A DNA stretch of 6,166 nt from Bacteroidota bacterium. Lineage in GTDB: Bacteria > Bacteroidota > Bacteroidia > UKL13-3. Positions 1-6,166 of the stretch are shown in pieces. Position 1 is the first letter of the stretch, and the number at the start of each line of letters is the position of its first letter. The notes beneath the pieces are model-generated. The model made no database searches. It saw only the letters and a program-made list of their open reading frames with translations, and was not told where the DNA came from. The translations under genes and the position numbers were made by a program. Where the stretch lies: positions 1 through 6,166 of the forward strand of contig CANHJJ010000119.1 of the NCBI GenBank assembly GCA_947460565.1. The letters are read 5' to 3'.

Positions 1-1193
1 ATGAGGAAATAGTGAAGCAAAAAGAGCAGATTTACCTTTTGAGTAATAAGCTCAAGAAGGCAATAAAAGAAGTAGAACGATTGGTCAATGCCCATCCTAA
101 TGAGCTCCGTTATAAGGGGATGTTAGCAGATTTACTTATGGCTAATGGTAGGATCAAAGAAGCTCTAGATATTTATAATAAAATTTTAGAGCAAGATTCC
201 AAAAATGGCTTTGCCTTGTTTGCAATGGCTGATTATTATAATTCAAAAAGTGAATATGAGCCTTATTTCAATTACTTGAAACGTGCTATGGCTACTAATG
301 TTGATATTAAATCTAAGATACAAGAAATGGCTGATTTTGTTACAGATAATAAGGTTCCTGAAGGTACTAAAAAATCTTTTGAGCTAAGTGATATTTTGAT
401 TGCTTCAAATCCAAGTGAACCGATTGCTTATATGATGAAAGGTGATTTGTTTATTAAAGAAAAAAATTATGAGCAAGCTAGGTTACAATTTTTGCAAGCT
501 ACGCATGCCGACCCTAATGCTTATGCAGCGTGGGAGCAAATCATGTATTGTGATGACGAGTTGAAAAACAACCAATATATGCAAAGCGATTGTGAAAAAG
601 CAGTGGAGATTTTTCCGACCCAGCCACGTTTTTTTGCTTATTTAGCTTTTGCAAGTTTTAGACTAAAAGATTATGATAAAGCTATTAATGCAGCTAGGAC
701 TGGAAGTGAATATGCAGAAGATGAACCTGAATTGTTATTGCAATTATTATCCCAAATGGGGGATGCGGGTCATTATGCTAAGAATTATAAAGTTTGTGAC
801 TCAGCCTATGATGCTGCTTTGAGTTTGAATAAAGACAATGCATATGCTTTAAATAACTATGCCTACTTCTTGAGTTTGAGAAAAGAGCGATTGGACAAGG
901 CAGATAGCATGAGCTTGAGAAGCATCGAATTAGAGCCTGGAAATCCCAGTTATCAAGACACCTATGGGTGGATTTTGTACCAAAAAAAGGAATTCAAAAA
1001 AGCAAAGGAATATATTGAAAATGCCTTGCAAATGTCTCCTAATAATGCCGAGGTAATTGAACATTTAGGAGATGTAAAATTTAAACTCAACGACAAACAA
1101 GGAGCCATGGAAAGTTGGTTGAAATCAAAAGAATTAGGAGGAGAGGGAGAGTTTTTGCAAAAGAAAATAACCGAGAAGAATTTGGTTGATTAA
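1..1193 (+). CDS. Tetratricopeptide-repeat protein, 5' end outside the window
   Basis: The frame is open to the left edge: the codons before the first possible start (GTG at 12) are GAG-GAA-ATA with no stop. The gene therefore probably begins upstream. About 396 residues are visible; related Bacteroidota proteins, as I recall them, are near 570-600 residues, so a signal peptide and early repeats may be missing. Counting the GTG at 12 as residue 1, helical TPR-like units are visible near 29-65, 136-169, 205-235, 273-309 (ALNNYAYFLSL), 312-343 (YQDTYGWILYQKKEFKKAKE) and 346-375. Each shows the G/A-Y-A-P spacing of TPRs, with P closing the repeat (DPNA, EPGN, SPNN). TPR arrays are protein-binding scaffolds; the partner is unknown and no catalytic domain is seen. 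Only 42 bp separate it from the downstream desaturase, with no recognisable promoter, so the two may be cotranscribed. The family assignment is firm; a specific role is not supported. Confidence 0.85.
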   Translation, partial: EEIVKQKEQIYLLSNKLKKAIKEVERLVNAHPNELRYKGMLADLLMANGRIKEALDIYNKILEQDSKNGFALFAMADYYNSKSEYEPYFNYLKRAMATNVDIKSKIQEMADFVTDNKVPEGTKKSFELSDILIASNPSEPIAYMMKGDLFIKEKNYEQARLQFLQATHADPNAYAAWEQIMYCDDELKNNQYMQSDCEKAVEIFPTQPRFFAYLAFASFRLKDYDKAINAARTGSEYAEDEPELLLQLLSQMGDAGHYAKNYKVCDSAYDAALSLNKDNAYALNNYAYFLSLRKERLDKADSMSLRSIELEPGNPSYQDTYGWILYQKKEFKKAKEYIENALQMSPNNAEVIEHLGDVKFKLNDKQGAMESWLKSKELGGEGEFLQKKITEKNLVD

Positions 1194-1235
1194 ACATTAT
1201 TCACTTCAAATTGTTATCTCCTCAAAACATAATTA

Positions 1236-2708
1236 TTGAAAGTCATAATCATCGGTTCGGGAATTGCAGGATTGGCAAGTGCTGTGAGGCTTGCATGTGC
1301 AGGTTATCAAGTAACGGTGTTTGAAGCCAACGCCTATCCTGGAGGGAAGCTAAGCGAAATTTATTCAGATGGTTTTCGATTTGATGCAGGCCCTTCATTA
1401 TTTACCTTACCTCAACAAGTGGATGAGCTTTTTACACTTGCTGGAAAGGTGCCCAATGAGCATTTTTCATACATACAATTAAACAATGCGTGTAATTATT
1501 TCTTTGAGGATGGTACTAGGTTTTCCGCTTATCATGAAAGGAGGAAAATGGCTGAAGAATTGAGTATTAAATTGGGAGTAAAAGATACTAAACCTTTTTT
1601 CAAGCACCTTGATAATGCCAAATTTCGCTACCAGATTACCGCACCAATATTTATCGAGAAGAGTCTTCATCGCTTAAAAAATCATTTTAGTATTGAAACC
1701 CTTACAGGTATATTGAACATGGGTAAACTGAATTTATTTGAAAGCATGAACCAAGAAAATGAAAAGATTTTTACTAACAAATATTTGCGCATTTATTTCA
1801 ATCGTTTTGCCACCTACAATGGTTCAAACCCATATCAAACTTCTGCCTTACTTAATATGATTCCTCATTTGGAACACAATATTGGTTCATACTTTCCGAT
1901 AAAAGGCATGCAGAGTATTACTCAAAGTATTTTTGATTTGGCAAAGGAACTAGGTGTTGAGTTTCATTTCAATGGCAAAGTGGAAGAGATTTTGATAAAA
2001 AACAAAATAGCTTATGGTGTAAAGGTGAATGGCAACGAGTTCCTGTCAGATGTGGTTGTGAGTAATATGGATATATACCCTACCTACAAAAAATTACTAC
2101 CAACTGTAAAAGCACCAAATAGAATTTTGAAGCAGGAAAAGTCCTCGTCTGCATTGATATTTTATTGGGGAATAAACAAAGTTTTTGGTGAATTGGATTT
2201 ACATAATATCCTATTTACACAAAATTATAAAGAAGAGTTTGATTCCATATTTACTAAAAAAAGCATTTATCAGGATCCAACGATATACATCAATATCACT
2301 TCAAAATTGAAGCCCGATGATGCACCAAAAGATTGTGAAAATTGGTTTGTGATGATTAATGTGCCCAATAACCAAGGGCAGGATTGGGATGTCCTGATTA
2401 AGGAATCTAAAAATAATATACTAACTAAACTTCAAAGGATATTCAAAGTGGATATTAGTAAGTTGATTTTAACTGAACAAATCTTAGATCCAAGAAGTAT
2501 TGAGATCAAAACATCTTCATACGCAGGTGCTTTGTATGGAAATGCCAGCAATAATAGGTATGCTGCCTTTCTGCGTCATAAAAACTTCTCTTCTACTATT
2601 TCGGGCTTATATTTTTGCGGAGGCAGTGTTCATCCGGGAGGAGGAATTCCGTTATGTTTAAATTCTGCGAAAATTGTTAGTAAATTGATATCAGATGATT
2701 ACAGGTAG
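1236..2708 (+). CDS. crtD: Carotenoid desaturase, CrtD-like (1-hydroxycarotenoid 3,4-desaturase)
   Basis: A 490-residue FAD-dependent desaturase of the CrtI/CrtD family. An N-terminal dinucleotide fold is clear: GSGIAG at residues 7-12, the ribose-binding E30 at the end of the second strand (VTVFEAN), then PGGK at 35-38 and FDAGPS at 49-54. The C-terminal FAD motif is GGSVHPGGGIP at 462-472. FDAGPSLFTLP, YNGSNPYQ (194-201) and CGGSVHPGGGIPLCL resemble Bacteroidota proteins annotated CrtD more than phytoene desaturase CrtI, which usually ends with a THPGTGVP-type motif. CrtD introduces the 3,4 double bond into 1-hydroxylated acyclic carotenoids; FAD is the cofactor and the enzyme is expected at the inner membrane. 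CrtI or another family desaturase is the main alternative. The start is TTG: TAA lies at 1230-1232 in the same frame, the next codon is TTA, and the FAD motif follows at once, so no other start fits. No other crt gene is visible. Length is normal for the family and no frameshift is seen. Confidence 0.85.
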   Translation: MKVIIIGSGIAGLASAVRLACAGYQVTVFEANAYPGGKLSEIYSDGFRFDAGPSLFTLPQQVDELFTLAGKVPNEHFSYIQLNNACNYFFEDGTRFSAYHERRKMAEELSIKLGVKDTKPFFKHLDNAKFRYQITAPIFIEKSLHRLKNHFSIETLTGILNMGKLNLFESMNQENEKIFTNKYLRIYFNRFATYNGSNPYQTSALLNMIPHLEHNIGSYFPIKGMQSITQSIFDLAKELGVEFHFNGKVEEILIKNKIAYGVKVNGNEFLSDVVVSNMDIYPTYKKLLPTVKAPNRILKQEKSSSALIFYWGINKVFGELDLHNILFTQNYKEEFDSIFTKKSIYQDPTIYINITSKLKPDDAPKDCENWFVMINVPNNQGQDWDVLIKESKNNILTKLQRIFKVDISKLILTEQILDPRSIEIKTSSYAGALYGNASNNRYAAFLRHKNFSSTISGLYFCGGSVHPGGGIPLCLNSAKIVSKLISDDYR

Positions 2709-2749
2709 TTTTTCCCTTTCCGGTTAATTATAAAGTAAAATATTTTGTC

Positions 2750-2769
2750 ATTTTATTACTACATAAAAT
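2750..2769. repeat. Short A/T inverted repeat after crtD
   Basis: ATTTTAT (2750-2756) and ATAAAAT (2763-2769) are perfect 7-base inverted arms around the six-base loop TACTAC. The stem is entirely A/T, so it would be weak as an RNA hairpin, and no long T-run follows directly. It could be part of an operator or a feeble terminator for the crtD transcript; chance is also possible in such A/T-rich DNA. Confidence 0.35.
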
Positions 2770-2783
2770 CAATGATAAGTATC

Positions 2784-2807
2784 GCAATAAAATCTTGATT
2801 TTACTGC
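2784..2807. repeat. Imperfect inverted repeat upstream of frr
   Basis: GCA-A-TAAAATC (2784-2794) and GATTTTA-C-TGC (2797-2807) form 11-base arms with one mismatched pair (A2787/C2804) separated by only TT. The near-perfect dyad, 21 bases before the -7 element, looks more like a protein-binding site than an RNA terminator because the loop is too short and no U-run follows. The outer GC pairs make it the strongest symmetry in the spacer. No regulator is identified. Confidence 0.4.
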
Positions 2808-2828
2808 TTAGAATACTTGCAATTTTTA

Positions 2829-2836
2829 TTACTTTG
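2829..2836 (+). promoter_or_regulatory. Probable -7 promoter element for frr
   Basis: TTACTTTG matches the Bacteroidota -7 consensus TAnnTTTG at all but the second base and is followed by C, as often seen. It lies 23 bases before the frr ATG, which would give a leader of roughly 15-20 bases. No convincing -33 TTG-type element stands at the usual spacing: TTG at 2795-2797 is too far and TTG at 2817-2819 too close. The leader up to the ATG is A/T-rich with no Shine-Dalgarno sequence, as is normal in this phylum. Confidence 0.45.
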
Positions 2837-2859
2837 CGTGAAAATTTTTTACATAAATT

Positions 2860-3426
2860 ATGAGTGATCCACGTTTAAAATCGGTATTAGATGGTTTAAA
2901 AGATGCTATGGAAAAAGCAGTTGACCATGCCCAAATGGAATTTAGTAAAATACGTGCAGGTAAGGCCCACCCTAGTATGTTAGATAGTGTAAAGGTTGAA
3001 TATTATGGTGATTTGGTGCCCATTAGTCAAGTAGGAAATATCAATACACCTGATGCTAAAAGTATTGTTATTCAACCATGGGAGAAAAACATGCTACAAG
3101 CCATCGAAAAAGGAATCATTATATCTAACTTGGGCTTCAACCCTAGTAATGATGGTAGTATTATCAGAGTGGTATTACCTCCATTAACTGAAGAAAGAAG
3201 ACGTGAAATTGTTAAAAAAGTAAAAGGAGAATCTGAAACAGCTAAGGTGGCTGTTAGAAATATCCGCAAAGATGTAAACGAAGCAATCAAGAAACTTCAA
3301 AAAGAGGGATTACCCGAAGATGAAGCTAAGACAGGTGAGGCAAGTGTTCAAAAAACCACTGACAGTTTTATTAAAAAAATTGAAGAATTATTAGCCATAA
3401 AAGAGGCTGAAATCATGCAAATTTGA
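2860..3426 (+). CDS. frr: Ribosome recycling factor
   Basis: Encodes a 188-residue ribosome recycling factor, close to the 185 of E. coli. With EF-G it splits the post-termination ribosome in the cytoplasm so subunits can be reused; it is normally essential. The whole protein aligns by eye: KIRAGKAHPSMLD (30-42) in the first long helix of domain I, VEYYG (46-50) and LGFNPSNDGS (91-100) in domain II, LPPLTEERR (106-114) at the return to domain I, then the basic helix VAVRNIRKDVN (130-140) that contacts rRNA, and the usual ending KKIEELLAIKEAEIMQI. ATG is the start, at the normal family position, behind a probable TTTG-type promoter. In many bacteria frr follows pyrH; here the upstream gene is crtD, so frr appears to have its own promoter. 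The next gene follows after 27 bp on the same strand and is probably cotranscribed. No anomalies are seen in the product. Confidence 0.98.
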   Translation: MSDPRLKSVLDGLKDAMEKAVDHAQMEFSKIRAGKAHPSMLDSVKVEYYGDLVPISQVGNINTPDAKSIVIQPWEKNMLQAIEKGIIISNLGFNPSNDGSIIRVVLPPLTEERRREIVKKVKGESETAKVAVRNIRKDVNEAIKKLQKEGLPEDEAKTGEASVQKTTDSFIKKIEELLAIKEAEIMQI

Positions 3427-3453
3427 TTTATAAAATAATATATCCCACAAGCC

Positions 3454-5520
3454 TTGCTCCAACTAAATAAATATAAAATCAGACGCCTTTTCTCTATATC
3501 TATTAAGGTATTTTTTGTCTTATTGTTTTTATCCTTTTCACTTTATCTGATTTTTCGAAATTTAATACTGGAGCAGGCCATTTTAAAGGTGAGCGATAAG
3601 TTAAAGGAGAAGTATGATGTGAACCTCCGCGTTCAAGAGCATGGATTCTCTGGTTTAAGTGGAATTCACTTAGGTAAAATATCCCTCATACCAAGTAATA
3701 AAGATACCCTAATTAGATTAGATGAATTTAATGCAAGTGTTAGACTTCTTTCACTACTGACAGGTGAAATCAGGTTAAAAGAAATTGAAATAAAGGAAGG
3801 GTTTATTCAATTGGTTAAGGAAGGTGACAGTAGTAATTATAACAACTTTTTTAGGGTACAACATGATAGCATTTCAGCCCATAAAAACGAACAAGCAGAC
3901 GAGAAAATTAATTATTCTAAATTGGCTTATAAGTTGATTAGGAAAATCTTGAAGCAGGTGCCAAATAATGTTTCTATCAGTAATTTCAAGCTTCTTGTTG
4001 ATGATGACGGAATGAAATCGGAATTCAACATGACCAAAATGGAGCTTGACCACAATAAAATTGAATCGAGTATCGAAGTCAACTCAAATGATAATAAGCA
4101 ACTTTGGAAAATTTCTGGTTATGCTGATGCGAGTAATGAAAGAGCTGACGTTACCTTTTTCAGAGAGGATTCAGGAAGCATTCATTTACCAGTTATTGAC
4201 GAAAAATTTAATTTAAAGGCCGGCTTTGATAGCATAAGACTTCAATTAAATGGCATTACTTTTAAAAATGATGTATTAAAAGTAGATGGCTTTGCTTCAA
4301 TAAAAAATTTACTGCTCAATCATCCAAAAATTTCAAAGAAAGATGTAATTATTAAAGATGCAGAAGTTTATTATGCCTACTTGTTTGGAGCAGATTTTAT
4401 TTCATTAGATAGTTCAAGTACGGTTAGATTTAACAAAATAGTATTCCACCCGTACTTCAAACTTGAAGAATCATTAAATAAACCTTGGTTTGAATTAAAT
4501 AAAAGTTCTGGGGCTGTCCCAAAGGTATTCAACAAGTACAATATGTATTTAAACATTGCTACAGAAAAATTAAACGCCCAGGATTTCATTAACTCTTTGC
4601 CAACAGGTTTGTTTGATGATGTGAAAGGCATGCAAACAGAGGGTAGTTTTACTTATCGGTTGGATTTTGCCTATTTTAATGATGATCCCAATAAACTTAT
4701 TTTTAACAGCTCACTTGATAAAGACAATTTCAAAATATTGAAATATGGCGAGGCCAATCTTGCAAATTTGAATGCAACTTTTGTTTATACACCTTTTGAA
4801 AATGGTAGACCAATGAGACCTATATTGATAGGACCAGAAAACCCTAATTTCACAAGTGTGGATCTAATTTCACCATTTTTAAAGAAATGTATCTTGACTA
4901 CCGAGGACCCTTCTTTTTATTATCATAGGGGTTTTGTGACAGAGGCATTCAGACAATCTATCTCTAAAAATATAAAAACTGGTAAGTTTAAAAGAGGCGC
5001 GAGTACCATCAGTATGCAGTTAATTAAAAACGTGTTTCTCACTAGGGAGAAAACAATGGCTCGTAAGCTTCAAGAAATTCTTTTGGTATATATCCTAGAG
5101 AATAACTTCATAGTTCCAAAGGATAGAATGTTTGAGGTGTATTTGAATATTATTGAATGGGGACCTAATGTTTACGGTATTGGTGAGGCCTCTCAGTTTT
5201 ATTTCAAAAAGAAACCGATTGATTTAACGCTAAGTGAATGTTTGTATTTGGCATCCATAATTCCAAGGCCCAAAGGATTTATGTGGCGTTTTAATAGTGA
5301 TGGCAGTTCTAAACCTTGGATAGAGCGTAGTTATCATTTCTTAACCAATTTGATGTTGACAAGACAAGTTATTATACCAGAAGACACCATTGGTTTAACA
5401 CCTCATGTTAATATAACGGGTCTTGCTAAGAAGTATATTTACAAAAACGACACGAATGTGGTGGATACTATCAAACCTGAAGACGATTTCTTTGATATAA
5501 ATGAGCCATTAACCGATTAG
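3454..5520 (+). CDS. Membrane-anchored GT51 peptidoglycan glycosyltransferase with AsmA-like N-terminal region
   Basis: A 688-residue protein. A short basic N-terminus precedes one membrane segment at about 14-34; the rest should be periplasmic. Residues ~40-450 are beta-rich and resemble AsmA/YdbH-type proteins: GFSGLSGIHLGKISLI near 64-79, alternating IRLKEIEIKEGFI strands, and AQDFINSLPTGLF at 375-387. A GT51 domain covers about 465-640 with all core motifs: EDPSFYYHRG with probable catalytic E484, GASTISMQ at 515-522, RKLQE with second acidic residue E541, and RMFEVYLN at 558-565 followed by GPNVYGIGEASQFYF. GT51 enzymes polymerise lipid II into glycan strands at the outer face of the inner membrane. 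No penicillin-binding transpeptidase follows, so it would be a monofunctional polymerase, unlike class A PBPs, and far longer than MtgA (~240 residues). The start is TTG: an in-frame TAA lies at 3436-3438 and no ATG or GTG precedes the membrane segment. It lies 27 bp after frr. GT51 identity is firm; the AsmA-like assignment is moderate. Confidence 0.9.
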   Translation: MLQLNKYKIRRLFSISIKVFFVLLFLSFSLYLIFRNLILEQAILKVSDKLKEKYDVNLRVQEHGFSGLSGIHLGKISLIPSNKDTLIRLDEFNASVRLLSLLTGEIRLKEIEIKEGFIQLVKEGDSSNYNNFFRVQHDSISAHKNEQADEKINYSKLAYKLIRKILKQVPNNVSISNFKLLVDDDGMKSEFNMTKMELDHNKIESSIEVNSNDNKQLWKISGYADASNERADVTFFREDSGSIHLPVIDEKFNLKAGFDSIRLQLNGITFKNDVLKVDGFASIKNLLLNHPKISKKDVIIKDAEVYYAYLFGADFISLDSSSTVRFNKIVFHPYFKLEESLNKPWFELNKSSGAVPKVFNKYNMYLNIATEKLNAQDFINSLPTGLFDDVKGMQTEGSFTYRLDFAYFNDDPNKLIFNSSLDKDNFKILKYGEANLANLNATFVYTPFENGRPMRPILIGPENPNFTSVDLISPFLKKCILTTEDPSFYYHRGFVTEAFRQSISKNIKTGKFKRGASTISMQLIKNVFLTREKTMARKLQEILLVYILENNFIVPKDRMFEVYLNIIEWGPNVYGIGEASQFYFKKKPIDLTLSECLYLASIIPRPKGFMWRFNSDGSSKPWIERSYHFLTNLMLTRQVIIPEDTIGLTPHVNITGLAKKYIYKNDTNVVDTIKPEDDFFDINEPLTD

Positions 5521-5521
5521 T

Positions 5522-6166
5522 TTATACAGCTACTTTGCCTTTTATAGCAGGATGTGGGTCATATCCTTCGAGTGTAAAGTCACCATAATCAAAATCAAAT
5601 ATTGATTGAACATTCGAGTTTATTTTCATTGTTGGGTAGGGCTTAGTTTCTCTTGATAATTGCAGATCTACTTGTTCAAAGTGGTTACTATAGATGTGCG
5701 CATCACCAAAGGTATGCACAAAATCTCCCGCCTCTAATCCGCAAACTTGTGCTATCATCATGGTCAGTAAAGCATAGCTTGCAATATTAAAAGGCACTCC
5801 TAAAAACATATCAGCACTTCTTTGGTATAATTGGCAACTTAGTTTACCATCTGCTACATAAAACTGAAAAAAAGCATGGCACGGCATGAGAGCCATTTTA
5901 GGTAAATCAGCCACATTCCAAGCACTCACAATCATTCTTCTGCTATCAGGATTTTTTTTAATGGTTTCAATAAGTTCACTTAATTGGTCTATATGTTTAC
6001 CTTCAGCACTCGGCCAACTGCGCCATTGGTAGCCATAAACGGGACCCAACTCGCCATTTTCATCAGCCCACTCATCCCAAATGCTTACACCATTATCCTT
6101 TAAATACTTCGTATTGGTTTCACCTTTAATAAACCACAGTAGCTCGTATATAATTGATTTTAAATG
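5522..6166 (-). CDS. thyA: Thymidylate synthase, 5' end outside the window
   Basis: Read leftward, the frame is open from the right edge to a TAA at 5522-5524 and gives 214 residues. These align without gaps to E. coli ThyA from His51 to its end, so about 50 N-terminal residues are missing. The methionine codon ending at 6049 is not the real start, because LKSIIYELLWFIKGETNT and WDEWADENGELGPVYG precede or span it. ThyA methylates dUMP to dTMP using 5,10-methylenetetrahydrofolate in the cytoplasm. Key residues by E. coli numbering are all present: R126-R127 (PDSRRMIV), catalytic C146 (MPCHAFFQFY, codon 5879-5881), D169, N177 (GVPFNIAS), H207 and Y209 (HIYSNH), and the C-terminal GYDPHP with V264. 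It faces the GT51 gene tail to tail with one base between the stop codons, so no folA lies directly downstream on its strand. Its promoter is outside the window. Confidence 0.98.
   Translation of the reverse strand, partial: HLKSIIYELLWFIKGETNTKYLKDNGVSIWDEWADENGELGPVYGYQWRSWPSAEGKHIDQLSELIETIKKNPDSRRMIVSAWNVADLPKMALMPCHAFFQFYVADGKLSCQLYQRSADMFLGVPFNIASYALLTMMIAQVCGLEAGDFVHTFGDAHIYSNHFEQVDLQLSRETKPYPTMKINSNVQSIFDFDYGDFTLEGYDPHPAIKGKVAV

Noticed and set aside
1..11. ATG at the first base as a gene start
   Set aside because: This frame meets TAG at 10-12 after three codons; it is not in the TPR frame.
1138..1223. GAGGAGA at 1138-1144 complementary to TCTCCTC at 1217-1223, as a hairpin or a Shine-Dalgarno signal for crtD
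   Set aside because: Only seven pairs span more than 70 bases, the purine run lies within TPR codons, and CTCCTC before crtD is the anti-Shine-Dalgarno sense, so it cannot serve as a ribosome binding site.
1479..1670. 63-codon open frame on the minus strand
   Set aside because: It lies wholly inside crtD, whose protein is conserved throughout; the antisense product shows no recognisable domain and has no promoter signal.
3072..3290. 72-codon open frame on the minus strand
   Set aside because: It is antisense to the conserved middle of frr; the frame is a by-product of frr codon use.
4377..4631. 84-codon open frame on the minus strand
   Set aside because: It lies inside the AsmA-like part of the GT51 gene, with no recognisable protein features.
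5500..5620. Bidirectional terminator at the GT51-thyA junction
   Set aside because: I could find no stem of useful length followed by T-runs on either strand; the A/T symmetries in this part are weak and fall within thyA codons.

Overview
The window reads as a chromosomal segment from a Bacteroidota bacterium. The G+C content is low (roughly one third by eye). Leaders are A/T-rich with no Shine-Dalgarno sequence, a TTTG-type -7 promoter element lies before frr, and the protein types fit the phylum: a CrtD-like carotenoid desaturase of the Bacteroidota type and a long TPR protein. I cannot place it to genus. The window looks like ordinary housekeeping and pigment chromosome, with no sign of phage, transposon, CRISPR or defence genes.

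Layout from left to right: (1) the 3' part of a tetratricopeptide-repeat protein gene, open to the left edge; (2) after 42 bp, a complete FAD-dependent carotenoid desaturase, best matched to 1-hydroxycarotenoid 3,4-desaturase (crtD), starting with TTG; (3) a 151-bp A/T-rich spacer with two short inverted repeats, a cluster of TAAAAT/ATTTTA motifs and a probable promoter; (4) ribosome recycling factor (frr); (5) after 27 bp, a 688-residue membrane-anchored protein, also starting with TTG, that joins a long AsmA-like region to a GT51 peptidoglycan glycosyltransferase domain with no transpeptidase; (6) one base after its stop codon, on the opposite strand, the stop codon of thymidylate synthase (thyA), whose first ~50 codons lie beyond the right edge.

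Spacing suggests three transcription units: TPR-crtD rightward, frr-GT51 rightward from the promoter before frr, and thyA leftward. Translation (frr), envelope synthesis (GT51), pigment synthesis (crtD) and dTMP synthesis (thyA) have no obvious shared pathway. The most interesting items are the AsmA-like/GT51 architecture, the motif-rich spacer before frr, the TTG starts and the one-base convergent junction. I did not find strong evidence for a new biological system here.
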